From Saprospiraceae bacterium (GTDB taxonomy: Bacteria; Bacteroidota; Bacteroidia; Chitinophagales; Saprospiraceae), in the NCBI GenBank assembly GCA_016787525.1, contig JAEUUP010000168.1, forward strand, positions 1-64,000: a stretch of DNA of 64,000 nt, in the 5' to 3' direction. Below, piece by piece: positions 17,301-26,316 of the stretch. The translations under genes were made by a program, and so were the position numbers. Every line of letters starts with the position of its first letter. Within the stretch, counting starts at the first letter, position 1. Below the pieces are notes generated by a model that made no database searches, was not told the origin of the DNA, and worked only from the letters and a program-made list of their open reading frames with translations.

Positions 17301-18721
17301 GGTTTAAACATCTTACCTTCTGTACCCACCAATGCTAAAATCGGCAAATAGACAATGAGGATAATGATTTCGCCAAAAGCTGCACTACTTCTGATTTTAG
17401 AGGTGGCTTGATAGACTTCTTCGTCCATGTTTTCGGTACTTAATTTGCCTTTTTCGCGGCTTTGCAGTCGGTGAACAATTGCCTCGACGATAATAACCGC
17501 CCCATCAACGATAAGCCCAAAATCAATTGCCCCAAGGCTCATTAAATTGCCCGAAACGCCAAAATAATTCATCAAACTCACGGCAAATAACAACGCCAAA
17601 GGAATAACCGAAGCGACAACTAAGCCTGCCCGCCAATTGCCAATCAATAAAACTAAAATAAAAATAACGATTAATGCGCCTTCTAAAAGATTGGTTCTGA
17701 CTGTTCCTATCGCCTTATTGACCAGTTTAGTACGGTCAATAAACGGCTCAATGGCAACGCCTTCGGGCAATGATTTTCTGATTTGCACGACTTTTTCCTT
17801 GACGAGATTGACAATTTCTGCACTGTTTTCACCTTTCAACATCAAAACCATACCGCCCACAACTTCGCCTTTACCGTCCTTCGTGACCGCCCCATAACGG
17901 GCAGCCGAACCTTCATTGACAGTTGCCACATCTCGAATCAGAATAGGGATGCCATTGTTATTTTTAACGACTATTTTTTCAATATCGGGAATGTTTTTGA
18001 CCATACCCAAGCCACGAATGAAATAAACATAGGGCTGTTTATCAATGTAAGCTCCGCCTGTGTTTTCGTTGTTTTTTTCTAAGGCTTCAAAAATTTCGGT
18101 AATGGTGGTATTCATGCTTTTCAATTTATCGGGCTGCACCGATATTTCGTATTGCTTTAAATAGCCACCCAAAGTAGAGACTTCCGCCACGCCTTTTGTA
18201 CCCAAAATTTGCGGTCTAACTATCCAATCTTGAATACTCCGCAATTTTGTTGCGTCATATTGATTTTCAAAATTGGGCTTTGCAAACACCACATATTGGT
18301 AAATCTCACCCAAACCTGTACTAATTGGGGCTAATTCGGGCATACCAACCCCTTTTGGAATTTTACTTTCGGCTTCTTTGAGTTTTTCACCGACTTGTTG
18401 TCTTGCCCAATAAATATCGACATTTTCCTCAAAAACCACCGTCACAACGCTCAAACCAAAACGGCTAATTGAGCGCAATTCAGTAATACGTGGAACGGTT
18501 TTGACCGACTGTTCAATAGGATAAGTGATGAATTGCTCGACTTCTTGCGCGGCAAGTGTCGGAGCAACAGAGATGACTTGCACCTGATTGTTGGTAATAT
18601 CAGGCAGGGCATCAATGGGCAATCGAGACAATGAATACACGCCCCAAAGCACCAATGCCAAAGTAAATAAGCCCACAATGAACTTATTCTTTATGGAAAA
18701 AAGAATGATTTTATCTAACAT
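14369..18721 (-). CDS. CusA/CzcA heavy-metal RND pump fused to a TolC-type channel
   Basis: The 1450-residue protein comprises a full RND permease (residues about 1-1040) and, after a membrane segment (VINTAILIGLTFFSVSINAQ), a TolC-family domain (residues about 1055-1450, beginning PNISLNEAIDLATKNNPLL). The permease has the twelve-helix RND plan, the CzcA-type proton-relay loop around DFGLIVDGAVIIVEA in helix 4, and two large periplasmic loops. The pseudo-signal at the junction would let the channel domain reach the outer membrane after processing, or stay tethered. Such fusions are common in Bacteroidota. The substrate is probably divalent Co, Zn or Cd. Three motif copies (15438, 16591, 17131) lie inside and read as LRGG, TEGA and LRGA. 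Confidence 0.92.
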   Translation of the reverse strand: MLDKIILFSIKNKFIVGLFTLALVLWGVYSLSRLPIDALPDITNNQVQVISVAPTLAAQEVEQFITYPIEQSVKTVPRITELRSISRFGLSVVTVVFEENVDIYWARQQVGEKLKEAESKIPKGVGMPELAPISTGLGEIYQYVVFAKPNFENQYDATKLRSIQDWIVRPQILGTKGVAEVSTLGGYLKQYEISVQPDKLKSMNTTITEIFEALEKNNENTGGAYIDKQPYVYFIRGLGMVKNIPDIEKIVVKNNNGIPILIRDVATVNEGSAARYGAVTKDGKGEVVGGMVLMLKGENSAEIVNLVKEKVVQIRKSLPEGVAIEPFIDRTKLVNKAIGTVRTNLLEGALIVIFILVLLIGNWRAGLVVASVIPLALLFAVSLMNYFGVSGNLMSLGAIDFGLIVDGAVIIVEAIVHRLQSREKGKLSTENMDEEVYQATSKIRSSAAFGEIIILIVYLPILALVGTEGKMFKPMAQTVSFAILGAFILSLTYIPMMSALFLSKKTGHENNISDKIIHFIQRIYTPILRGALKTKALVLGIAVALFVLAMFVFNSLGGEFIPTLEEGDYAINFRLVGGSSLNQTIETATKLEKILKSKFPEVVEVVSKIGAAEIPTDPMPLETADMIIILKDKKTWTTTHDFNELSELMLKEMAVIPGVQFEASQPIQMRFNELMTGVRSDVAIKVFGDDLDKLAATADNIVNLIKDTEGAVDMKAEQVAGLPQITVRYNPDKMALYGLNVGDLNKVLRTGFAGEVSGTVYEGERRYDLVVRLAKDERQDISNVKNLFISLPTGSQIPLEQVADVTYENGPAQVSREEGKRRIVIGFNVRGRDVKSVVDDIQTRLDAKLKLPEGYYITYGGQFENLVEANKRLSVAVPAALLLIFVLLFFTFGSVKQSALIFTAIPLSAIGGVFGLWLRDMPFSISAGIGFIALFGVAVLNGIVLIGYFNQLKTEGMSDVLERIKEGTKVRLRPVIMTASVASLGFLPMALSSGAGAEVQKPLATVVIGGLITATLLTLIVLPILYYFLENGFKKKKKTVINTAILIGLTFFSVSINAQTPNISLNEAIDLATKNNPLLQANNLDVQTAQILRGGILALPKTNINATLGQVNSVRFDENFSISQDIPNPTLIKAKRQLAEQNVGLSQQKLVINKQELIFNIKQSWYQILYLQALNTVLQREDSLLQQFVKAASLKFKTGESNLLEKTTAETKQQQLQQNIAQINNLIAVEKLKLNQWMNNANDFSIAETGFSSIPLTEINDPSVINNNPLLLYAKQQLALIEAEKNVVKADVLPDFKVGYFVQSFAGTQEVNGQPKTYSSMPRFQGVHLGINVPIFGKSAYKAKNDAMNLQLLVQQKQNDYLQTQLQSQLKQSVQQYDFWKTNVAYYEKTALPNAQSIISNATKAYQGGDIGYVEYGQALQTNLEIQKAHLEAINNLNKAVISIQFIINQ

Positions 18722-18761
18722 GAATTTTGGATAAATAAATTAAACAAACACAAGCACCCCC

Positions 18762-18779
18762 TCAGTATTGGAATACTGA
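18762..18779. repeat. Small inverted repeat formed by one motif copy and a half copy
   Basis: TCAGTATT and AATACTGA face each other across GG. The left arm is the end of the full motif at 18757-18768. Confidence 0.6.
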
Positions 18780-18808
18780 AAGGCGTTGTTTTTCAAAAAA
18801 GGAATTGT

Positions 18809-19147
18809 TTAACCTATTTTCGGCGGCTGGAAAACACCTTGAAGGTATTGAAGGGAATTAGGCGATTGATAAAAGAAGTTTTCAATAGTTATTGGTAAAG
18901 GGTTAAATTGAAACTTGATAGTATAATTAGAAATGTATTGAAGACTAATGGTCATACCACAACACGCACAAGTACAAAAGGGAGAACAAAAATCGTTGCA
19001 ATGGCTGTGGTTTTCTTGTTGATGGTCATTTTTTGTAACATATTCTGTCTGATACAACGAGTGTACTATTGTATGCTCACTATCATTGCACGGCAGGAAT
19101 GATAGTGCTAAAAAGTAAAGACTGAATATGTAGTAAAAGTATTTCAT
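18809..19147 (-). CDS. DUF6660-like small Cys/His-rich exported protein
   Basis: The 112-residue protein has a hydrophobic signal (residues 4-20), then His-rich residues (HQQENHSHCND) and a Cys cluster, CNDFCSPFCTCACCG (about residues 50-65). After a beta-rich part it ends in LQGVFQPPKIG. It resembles the DUF6660 proteins found beside CusA/CzcA fusions in Bacteroidota; I am fairly but not fully sure of the family number. Metal binding is inferred from the Cys/His cluster. It is the first gene of the - strand czc-like operon. The tail ending in QPP resembles that of the Cys-rich proteins at 6418 and 55485. Confidence 0.75.
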   Translation of the reverse strand: MKYFYYIFSLYFLALSFLPCNDSEHTIVHSLYQTEYVTKNDHQQENHSHCNDFCSPFCTCACCGMTISLQYISNYTIKFQFNPLPITIENFFYQSPNSLQYLQGVFQPPKIG

Positions 19148-19332
19148 CTGTTCCTCTTAACGTATTTTGAGGTGTTTTGTTTTTAGAACGATGATAATAT
19201 TTCAAACCCTTATATACAGCCTTAAAAGATGTAGAAATATTATTTGTGTATTCTATTGAATAGATATTTAACAAGAATGAGACGATGCACACAAACGAAA
19301 GTTTACAAGTAGTGGGTCTGTTCAATATCTAC

Positions 19333-22300
19333 CTATTTCTTAGAAAACACTTTCTGAATACTCGGCAAAACAATCAATAACAACGGCAAAGCCACCACCA
19401 AACCACCAATAACGGCAATCGCCAAAGGTTGATGCAATTGTGAACCCGCGCCAATACCCAAAGCCAACGGCAATAAAGCGATAATCGCACCCAAAGCCGT
19501 CATCAATTTAGGACGCAAACGGGCGGCAATCGCGTAAGCAATACTGTCGTCTAATCCCATTGTTTCTCTCCCTTCCAGATATTGCAAATATGTGAAAATC
19601 GCATTTTCACCAATAATACCAACAATCATAATAATGCCTGTATAACTGCCGACATTCAAAGGCGTATGCGTCAAATACAAGGCAAAAAGGCTACCTGAAA
19701 CGCCTAAAATGGCTAAAAGCAAGATGATAAACGCTACACCAATACGTCTAAACAGAAACAGAATCACAATAAAAACCAGCAACAAAGCGGTAATTAAAAT
19801 CAACAAAAGCTCTTTAAAGGCCCGTTGTTGTTCCATATAAGCACCTGCGTATTCGATGTGATAACCGTTGGGCAAGTGGATGTTTTTACTGATGTTTTTC
19901 TTAATATCCGTTAATGTACTGCCCAAATCTCTGCCGTTCAGTCGGGCAGTGATAACGCCCATCATCTTTTGGTTTTCACGATTTATTTCTGCAACCCCTT
20001 TTTCTAAGTCCATTTGCGCCACACTACTGAGGGGTTTCAAAGCCCCATTTGGTAAGAAAATAGCCGCGTTTTGTAGCGTATGAACCGATGTATTGCGTGT
20101 ATTCGGATAAATCAAACGCACATTGACTTGTTGTTCTTTGTCCAAAATGGTGCTGATGACATTGCCTTCAATTTGCGTTTGCATTTGAAATTGAAAATCC
20201 GTCGGATTGATGCCCAATTGTGCCAACATCGCCACATTGGGTTGAATATTCACTTCTGGGCCCGCCAAAACGATGCCGTCAAAAGCATCGGCTGTGCCGT
20301 TTGTCGCTGATATTTGTTCGGCGATATCTTTTGAAAGTTGCTCTAAGGTTTTTCTATCGTCACCAAATATCTTTACTTCAATCGGTTGCACGGAACTCAT
20401 TAAGTCACCCAACATATCGCCAATGACTTGTCCAAAATCAACCCGCAGCAAAGGCAAACTGGACTCAATGCGGTGTCGTATTTCGTCCGAAACTTCTTCC
20501 GTCGTTTTGTTTCGTTGTTTTTTTAATTGAATGAGCATATCGCCCCGATTCGGTTCTGTGATAAAAAAGCCCATTTGTGTACCCAAACGCCTTGAAAACT
20601 TCGCTACTTCGGGCTGTTCTTTCAGAATATCGTCCACTTTTTGCAACATCCTATCGGTTTCTTCCAAAGTCATTCCGGGTGGACTTTCAAAATCTAAAAC
20701 AATACTGCCTTCGTCCATTTCAGGTAAAAAACCAGAAGGCAATTGACTGGGTATTTTTATGAGAATAAAAACACAAATAGCGGCAAAAAGGAAAGCAATA
20801 ATGGGTTTTTTAATGAAAAAACGAATCCAATTCGTTTTGTGAACAATCGGCTTTTGATGCTTCTTCTTTTTAAACGGAATAGCTAAAAACAAAACGGGCA
20901 CTATCCACCAACTCACGACAAACGAAGCAGACAAAGCCATAATCATTGTAAATGCCAGGACTTTGAAATACGCACCCGCCACGCCACTCATCAAAATAAA
21001 AGGAATAAAAATGACGATTGTACTGAGGGATGAGCCAATCATGGCGGGCAATAAATAGCGGATACTTTTGCTGACGGTGGTAGAAATATCGTCGTCGGGA
21101 TGTTCTTCTCGATTTTTAAAAATTTGTTCAACGACTATCACCACATCATCAATCATTAAACCAATAGATGCAGCGATTGCGCCCAAAGTCATAATATTAA
21201 AGGTGTAACCAAAGGCATAAAGCAAAATAAAGGTCAACGACATTGTAAAAGGAATACTCACCAACACAATCACGCTCGCTGAAAACGAGCGCAAAAAAAT
21301 GATAACAACCAATAACGCCAACGCCAAACCGACCCACAACACGTCTTGAATACTTTTCACACTCTCATTCACAAATTCGGCTTGCTTATAATAAGGTATC
21401 AATTTGACATCTTTGGGCAATATCGTTTCTAATTCTTTAACCTTTGCTTCAATGTCCTTATTGACATCAATGAGGTTCGCATCGGGTTGTTTGATGATGG
21501 CAACCAATGGCACGTCTTTACCGTTCGCATTGATTTTTATGTATTCTTTGGCTTCGTTTAGTTCAATATCTGCCACATCTTTAAGGAGAATCAAGCGTGT
21601 TGGCGAGTTTTGAACCACTAAATTTTTCAATTCATCAAGATTATCGAGCGCATTGTCCGTCAATGTCAAATACATGCGGTTGTGGTCGCTGATATAGCCG
21701 TTTGATTTTAAAATATTGGTTTGACCAATAATGGTTTGGATTTGCGCCAGCGAAATATTGAGTTTAGACAGTCTTTCAGGGTGCAAAATGATTTGATATT
21801 CCTTTGTTTTGCCGCCAATCACAACCGTATTTGACACACCTTTTACGGCAGATAAAAACGGTTTTATCTGAAATTGCGCTATCTTTTTTAACTCCACAGC
21901 ACTGCGGTCGCCTTCCAATGAATACCCCATAACGGGCAAAATGGAAGGATTCATTTTTTCAACGGAAATAGCAGTATTGGGCGGCAAAGTGGCTAAAGCT
22001 TGATTGACAAACGCCTCAATTTGCTGTTTAGCATTGTCAATATTGGCATCCCATTTTAAAAAAACAGAGATTTCACAACTGCCCCGTGACGTGGTGCTGC
22101 GGATATAATCTAACCCCTCAGTACGTTTGATGATATTTTCCAAAGGCACAGTCACCAACGTCATCATTTTATCAACTGGCTGCTGTCCTGCGTCAGCAAT
22201 TACTTTGATTTTTGGAAACGTAATATCAGGAAACAAACCCGTTTTCAAGTTCATATAACTGAAATAACCCGCTCCCAACAACAGACAAATGATGGCTATT

Positions 22301-22344
22301 ATTGGAAATTTATAGTGGACATGCTTGATATGGTTTTGTTCCAT
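19333..22344 (-). CDS. RND family efflux permease
   Basis: A 1003-residue RND permease: a first membrane helix (FPIIAIICLLLGAGYFSYM), a large periplasmic loop, helices 2-6 with the proton-relay pattern GLMIDDVVIVVEQIF in helix 4, a second periplasmic loop and helices 7-12. The double Asp in helix 4 is seen in many RND pumps; the protein is shorter than the CusA/CzcA fusion upstream and resembles the broader hydrophobe/multidrug-type permeases more than CusA. It forms a unit with the adaptor and TolC genes that follow in the 5' direction and the two-component system beyond. The substrate cannot be read from the sequence. Motif copies at 20025 and 22114 (opposite orientations) lie inside. Confidence 0.9.
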   Translation of the reverse strand: MEQNHIKHVHYKFPIIAIICLLLGAGYFSYMNLKTGLFPDITFPKIKVIADAGQQPVDKMMTLVTVPLENIIKRTEGLDYIRSTTSRGSCEISVFLKWDANIDNAKQQIEAFVNQALATLPPNTAISVEKMNPSILPVMGYSLEGDRSAVELKKIAQFQIKPFLSAVKGVSNTVVIGGKTKEYQIILHPERLSKLNISLAQIQTIIGQTNILKSNGYISDHNRMYLTLTDNALDNLDELKNLVVQNSPTRLILLKDVADIELNEAKEYIKINANGKDVPLVAIIKQPDANLIDVNKDIEAKVKELETILPKDVKLIPYYKQAEFVNESVKSIQDVLWVGLALALLVVIIFLRSFSASVIVLVSIPFTMSLTFILLYAFGYTFNIMTLGAIAASIGLMIDDVVIVVEQIFKNREEHPDDDISTTVSKSIRYLLPAMIGSSLSTIVIFIPFILMSGVAGAYFKVLAFTMIMALSASFVVSWWIVPVLFLAIPFKKKKHQKPIVHKTNWIRFFIKKPIIAFLFAAICVFILIKIPSQLPSGFLPEMDEGSIVLDFESPPGMTLEETDRMLQKVDDILKEQPEVAKFSRRLGTQMGFFITEPNRGDMLIQLKKQRNKTTEEVSDEIRHRIESSLPLLRVDFGQVIGDMLGDLMSSVQPIEVKIFGDDRKTLEQLSKDIAEQISATNGTADAFDGIVLAGPEVNIQPNVAMLAQLGINPTDFQFQMQTQIEGNVISTILDKEQQVNVRLIYPNTRNTSVHTLQNAAIFLPNGALKPLSSVAQMDLEKGVAEINRENQKMMGVITARLNGRDLGSTLTDIKKNISKNIHLPNGYHIEYAGAYMEQQRAFKELLLILITALLLVFIVILFLFRRIGVAFIILLLAILGVSGSLFALYLTHTPLNVGSYTGIIMIVGIIGENAIFTYLQYLEGRETMGLDDSIAYAIAARLRPKLMTALGAIIALLPLALGIGAGSQLHQPLAIAVIGGLVVALPLLLIVLPSIQKVFSKK

Positions 22345-22378
22345 TTTACTTTTTTAATTAAAAATACTGAGGGGGGTA

Positions 22379-22488
22379 ATTTGAACGCTGATGGTGCTGA
22401 TTTAGCTGATTTTCACGGATTTCCTTTAAACAAATCCTAAAAAGGAATCTGCGAAAATCAACTAAATCAGCACCATCAGCGTTCAAAT
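22379..22488 (-). terminator. Long imperfect hairpin between adaptor and RND permease
   Basis: The segment 22379-22413 (beginning ATTTGAACGCTGATGG) pairs with 22453-22488 (ending CCATCAGCGTTCAAAT), with one or two mismatches over about 35 bases. It starts at the stop codon of the adaptor gene and may moderate read-through into the permease. A motif copy (22364-22377) lies beside it. Confidence 0.7.
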
Positions 22489-23465
22489 CAATCCTTTTTA
22501 ATAGAAATTGCTGTCGAGTCTGCCAAACCATAGCCGCCTTGCAGCACAATTTCATCACCCATTTTCAAATTCCCCGACTTGATTTCTACCCATTCACTCG
22601 TTTGCAAACCAATCTTAACAGGTGTTTTTACAGCCACACTGTCCACGACACGCATGACCCAAAACTCTTTTTGCAATTCATCCATTTGCAGGGCATTTGT
22701 CGGAATACATTTGCCAGAACCCGATTGTTTGTAAGGGAAACGCACCATAACATTCAGATTTTCGGGTAAATTCATGCCTGGCAATCGAATAAAATAAACT
22801 TGGGCTTGCGACACCGCATCTACTGAGGGGGTCATGCCGCCAATATTCAAATTGAGTGTTCTGCCATCGGGCAATTGAATTTCGCAAGCCGTGCCAACGC
22901 GGATTGTTTGATGGTATTCATAGGGTACATTCACGAGAATAACCAAAGAAGACGGTTCGGTCAAAACAGCTAAAATATCGCCTTCGGCAACATAATCACC
23001 TGTGTGAATATTCAACGTTGACAAAATACCCGACGCATTGCTCAAAAGAGTCAGCGGCTTTTTAAAGACTTTGAGCGATGTATCAATCAAACTAATATCT
23101 CTCAATGCGTCCTGTTCCTTCGTTTTGATATGGCAAAACAACTGCCCTTTTTCAACCCGATTGCCAATCGTGAAACCCATATCCAAGACATATCCCGTCG
23201 CATTGCTGCGGATATTTGCCGTTTTCTGAAACTTTGTTGTACCATTTAAGGTCAAATATTCCGTCAAAGGCTCGTTTTTAACGGTTGTTGTCGTCACTTC
23301 AATCGTCGGCTTTTCCTCTTCAACTTTAACGGTTTCGGTCGGCGCTTCTTTTTTATTGTAGAGATAAGAAACCGTCCACCATGCGGCAGCGACAATTAAA
23401 ATACCACTCAATATATAAAGGAGGGTTCGGATATTGTTTTTCTTTTTCATTATGTTATTGTTCAA
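22488..23465 (-). CDS. RND efflux periplasmic adaptor (HlyD/AcrA-like)
   Basis: The 325-residue membrane-fusion protein is anchored by an N-terminal helix (LLYILSGILIVAAAWWTVSYLY, split as ILSGILIVAAAWW). A Glu/Pro/Thr-rich linker leads into a lipoyl half (IRSNATGYVLDMGFTIGNRV), a short hairpin, the returning half (LLSNASGILSTLNIHTGDYV), a beta-barrel and a membrane-proximal domain. A start at the internal Met (about 23450) would give a more usual signal anchor. The hairpin is short compared with CusB. The gene lies between the TolC and permease genes on the - strand, which makes a complete tripartite system. Its stop codon lies at the edge of a long hairpin. Confidence 0.88.
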   Translation of the reverse strand: MNNNIMKKKNNIRTLLYILSGILIVAAAWWTVSYLYNKKEAPTETVKVEEEKPTIEVTTTTVKNEPLTEYLTLNGTTKFQKTANIRSNATGYVLDMGFTIGNRVEKGQLFCHIKTKEQDALRDISLIDTSLKVFKKPLTLLSNASGILSTLNIHTGDYVAEGDILAVLTEPSSLVILVNVPYEYHQTIRVGTACEIQLPDGRTLNLNIGGMTPSVDAVSQAQVYFIRLPGMNLPENLNVMVRFPYKQSGSGKCIPTNALQMDELQKEFWVMRVVDSVAVKTPVKIGLQTSEWVEIKSGNLKMGDEIVLQGGYGLADSTAISIKKD

Positions 23466-23467
23466 TT

Positions 23468-23500
23468 AATCTTAGGAAGATTCAAAATCTTCCTAAGATT
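23468..23500 (-). terminator. Perfect inverted repeat upstream of the adaptor gene
   Basis: AATCTTAGGAAGATT and its complement with a three-base loop, just 3' of the TolC gene and 5' of the adaptor. No T-run is obvious. Confidence 0.55.
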
Positions 23501-23581
23501 TGTCGCTAATCAGTCAAAATACTGAGGGGTATCGTGGGCGTAAATTCATCATTTATCACTCATCATTCATTACTAAAAAAA

Positions 23582-24883
23582 TCACCAATTCAAATAATTA
23601 TATTGATTAATCAGCAACCACAAAGCCGATTGCGTTTGTATTTTACTTTGATTCGTCACCGCATAATTTTGCAGCGAAATGACATAATCCATAACCGAAA
23701 CTTGTCCTAAAACAATCTTTTCTTTGATGATTTGCAGCAAGGTTTCTTGCGCTTGCAGTTGTTCATCAATCAATCGGAGACTGTTTTGAGTGGATTTGAT
23801 TTGTTGCGTCAAATAATACAAATTGGTTTGTAACTGTTTGGAAACAAGTGTTTTAGACAATTTCAAGTTCTCAATTTCCAAAGCCGTTTGTTGCGCCACT
23901 TTTTCTTTTTGATGCCCATCGTACAACGGAATCACCAAACGCACACCCGCACTAAAACCGATGTTGCGATAAATATTTCTAATGTCCGTACTGTTCACAC
24001 CTGCATTGCCAAAGACATTGAATTGCGGCACGTATTTCAATTCACTCACTTTTTGTTGCATCGCAAAATTGAGGCTGTCTGCTAAATATCTTTTTTCATA
24101 ATTGTAATTTTCGGGCAACGGATTTTGAACAATATTAGGCGTTTCTAATGTGTAAACCGTTGTATCACTTAATCCAGCAACGGCATTTAACTGCCCAAAA
24201 GCCGCTAAAACTTGCGTGCGTTGCGCTTCAATACTGTTTTCTTGATTTTTCAATTCGATTTTTAAGAGCAAAAAATCACTGACAGGCATCAAACCTTTTT
24301 TGACCAATTGCTCAATAATCGTTTGTCGTTCATTGATGATAGTAGTGATTTTATTGAAGGCTTTGATTTGTGCTTGCGCTTGAAAAACAGTCACATATTG
24401 GTCGGCAACGCTTTTATCAATGTCGTGGAGGGCTTGCAACGTCACCAAATCAATAGACTTATTGGCTGCTAAATTTTGGTCAAAAAGCGTTTGCACAATT
24501 TTTTCATTGAAAAAATTTTTGCTCACATTCCATTGTGCCGAATACAACCCGCCATTTGTGATGCCGCTGTCGTAACCAAAAGCTTTGGCATCGGGTGCAT
24601 TGGTAATGGAAAAGACTTTTTTGTTATTAAAAAAGAAAGGTGCAAACAGGAAATCGGAGGAGAAATAAACTTGTGGCGCGGTGTTTTGCGCCTTAATAAT
24701 ATCGTTTTGTATCAATAATATCTGCTGCAAATTGGTATTCTGTTTGAGAATGGGGTTGTTTTGTCGCGCTATATTTTGATAATCCAATAAGGAACGTTGT
24801 TGTGCTTCAACGTCTTGAATGACCAAAAAAGCCAGTAAAAGGAAAAGCGTATGTAGTTTGTATTTATGATTGTAAAGCATCAT
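23582..24883 (-). CDS. TolC-family outer-membrane channel
   Basis: The 433-residue outer-membrane efflux protein has a signal peptide (LHTLFLLLAFLVIQDVEA), then the helical TolC fold in two repeats: the first begins at SLLDYQNIARQNNPILKQN and the second at about residue 240. Coiled-coil stretches near 190-215 (LLLKIELKNQENSIEAQRTQ) and 330-390 form the periplasmic tunnel. It is the first structural gene of the second efflux operon and would receive substrate from the adaptor and permease that follow. Two adjacent Met codons could start it. Confidence 0.88.
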   Translation of the reverse strand: MMLYNHKYKLHTLFLLLAFLVIQDVEAQQRSLLDYQNIARQNNPILKQNTNLQQILLIQNDIIKAQNTAPQVYFSSDFLFAPFFFNNKKVFSITNAPDAKAFGYDSGITNGGLYSAQWNVSKNFFNEKIVQTLFDQNLAANKSIDLVTLQALHDIDKSVADQYVTVFQAQAQIKAFNKITTIINERQTIIEQLVKKGLMPVSDFLLLKIELKNQENSIEAQRTQVLAAFGQLNAVAGLSDTTVYTLETPNIVQNPLPENYNYEKRYLADSLNFAMQQKVSELKYVPQFNVFGNAGVNSTDIRNIYRNIGFSAGVRLVIPLYDGHQKEKVAQQTALEIENLKLSKTLVSKQLQTNLYYLTQQIKSTQNSLRLIDEQLQAQETLLQIIKEKIVLGQVSVMDYVISLQNYAVTNQSKIQTQSALWLLINQYNYLNW

Positions 24884-24921
24884 TTTTTGCTGTTTTTCTT
24901 AAAAATACTGAGGGGGTCGCT

Positions 24922-24992
24922 GACACGAATTTCACTAATTACACGAATATTTTGTCATCCTAAAAGGAACTAAAATTCGTGAAATTCGTGTC
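24922..24992 (-). terminator. Hairpin downstream of the histidine kinase gene
   Basis: GACACGAATTTCAC at 24922 pairs with GTGAAATTCGTGTC ending at 24992. The same sequence family recurs at 44119-44217. Confidence 0.6.
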
Positions 24993-25041
24993 TGAAAATA
25001 AGCCCCAAATCTCTAACTCAATTCTGAATAAATTTTGAATT

Positions 25042-26316
25042 TTAAAACCGAATCTCAAAATGATGCACATCGTTAAGATATTGATAATTAATTGCCCAAC
25101 CATTGGTATCTACAATTTTTTTTATGATAGACAAACCTAAACCATTGCCTTGTGAAGAAGAATTAATCTTAGAAAATCGTTGAAATAACTGCTTTTTACT
25201 GAGGGGGTGCTTGATGCCTGTATTTGAAAAAGTAAGCGATTGTTTTGACAGTTTTATTTGGATATACCCATTGTAAATATTGTGTTGAATGGCATTTAAA
25301 AACAAATTACTGATAAGGATTTCGGCTAAAATAGGATTGCATTTCAGCGTCACTTCTTCCTGTAGTTCAATACTCACAACGATATTCTTAGCTTCCGCTT
25401 GTTCAATGAAAAAGGTTGATTGTTTATCGAAAATGGTGTTTATGCTTACATTTTCCCTTGAAACGTATTGATTTCGTTCTATTTTTGACAACAGCAATAG
25501 GTTTTTATTCAATTTATTCAGTCTTGAAATAGCGGTATTGAGGTTGGTCAAAATGTCTGATTGTCCTTGCGTCACGTCCGCATGTTGCATCAACATATCA
25601 ATATGGGCTTGAAAAACAGCCAAAGGCGTTTGCAATTCGTGGGCAGCATTTTCGATAAACTCGCGCTGACTGTTATAAATAGCGGTATTCTTTTGAATCA
25701 ACTTTGAAATGGCTTGATTCAGGCGTTCAAATTCCTCAATATCTGTTTTTGAAAAGTTAGTTACTATCGCTTTATCAATTTCAAATTGCTCGATGGTATC
25801 CAGCGTTTTGTAAAAAGGTTTCCAGAGATGAATGGATAGTCTTTTGGTAATAAAATACAGACCGACCAATAGAAACAGAAGGATAAAAGCAAAAAGTCCT
25901 GTGATGCTTTGTATCAAATCGTCGGTTTCAACCAAATTTATGCGGGCTGAAAAGGTATAAGGCTGTCCGTCAATCGTCACGGGTGCATTTAAGATGCGGT
26001 AAGGTTCGTTTTCTTGATACAGGGTATCGTAAAAGTGGCGATAGAAAACAGTGTCTTTTAATGCGGATACTGAGGGGGTGGTCGGCTCGATTTTAATATC
26101 CCGATTCATCTTATTCCAAATCGGAATATCGGCTTCTTTTACATTGGGAACGGTATATTTTATAAATTCATTTTTCCTTAAAAACAAAGCTTCATCGGCA
26201 TCTTCGATGTAGAGCTTTTCAATCATAAAATAGAACAACGGTGCTGAAATCAACAGCACAATGACCGAAAAAATCAAGTAAGCCCGAAGGGTTTTATGTA
26301 GTAATTTCTTAGTCAT
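25042..26316 (-). CDS. Sensor histidine kinase
   Basis: A 424-residue two-component kinase: a membrane helix (residues 11-31), a periplasmic sensor of about 100 residues, a second helix (LFAFILLFLLVGLYFITKR), a phospho-acceptor H-box (NAAHELQTPLAVFQ, His about 228) and an ATPase domain with N-box (NLFLNAIQHN) and G-box (GNGLGLSIIKK). The start overlaps the stop of the response-regulator gene by eight bases, so the pair is translationally coupled. Location beside an RND efflux operon suggests control of that pump. The sensor shows no clear metal-binding cluster, so its signal is unknown. Motif copies are at 25197 and 26067. Confidence 0.92.
   Translation of the reverse strand: MTKKLLHKTLRAYLIFSVIVLLISAPLFYFMIEKLYIEDADEALFLRKNEFIKYTVPNVKEADIPIWNKMNRDIKIEPTTPSVSALKDTVFYRHFYDTLYQENEPYRILNAPVTIDGQPYTFSARINLVETDDLIQSITGLFAFILLFLLVGLYFITKRLSIHLWKPFYKTLDTIEQFEIDKAIVTNFSKTDIEEFERLNQAISKLIQKNTAIYNSQREFIENAAHELQTPLAVFQAHIDMLMQHADVTQGQSDILTNLNTAISRLNKLNKNLLLLSKIERNQYVSRENVSINTIFDKQSTFFIEQAEAKNIVVSIELQEEVTLKCNPILAEILISNLFLNAIQHNIYNGYIQIKLSKQSLTFSNTGIKHPLSKKQLFQRFSKINSSSQGNGLGLSIIKKIVDTNGWAINYQYLNDVHHFEIRF

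Noticed and set aside
19083-19325. 80-residue - strand frame upstream of the DUF6660-like gene
   Set aside because: It overlaps that gene's start in another frame and shows no family features.
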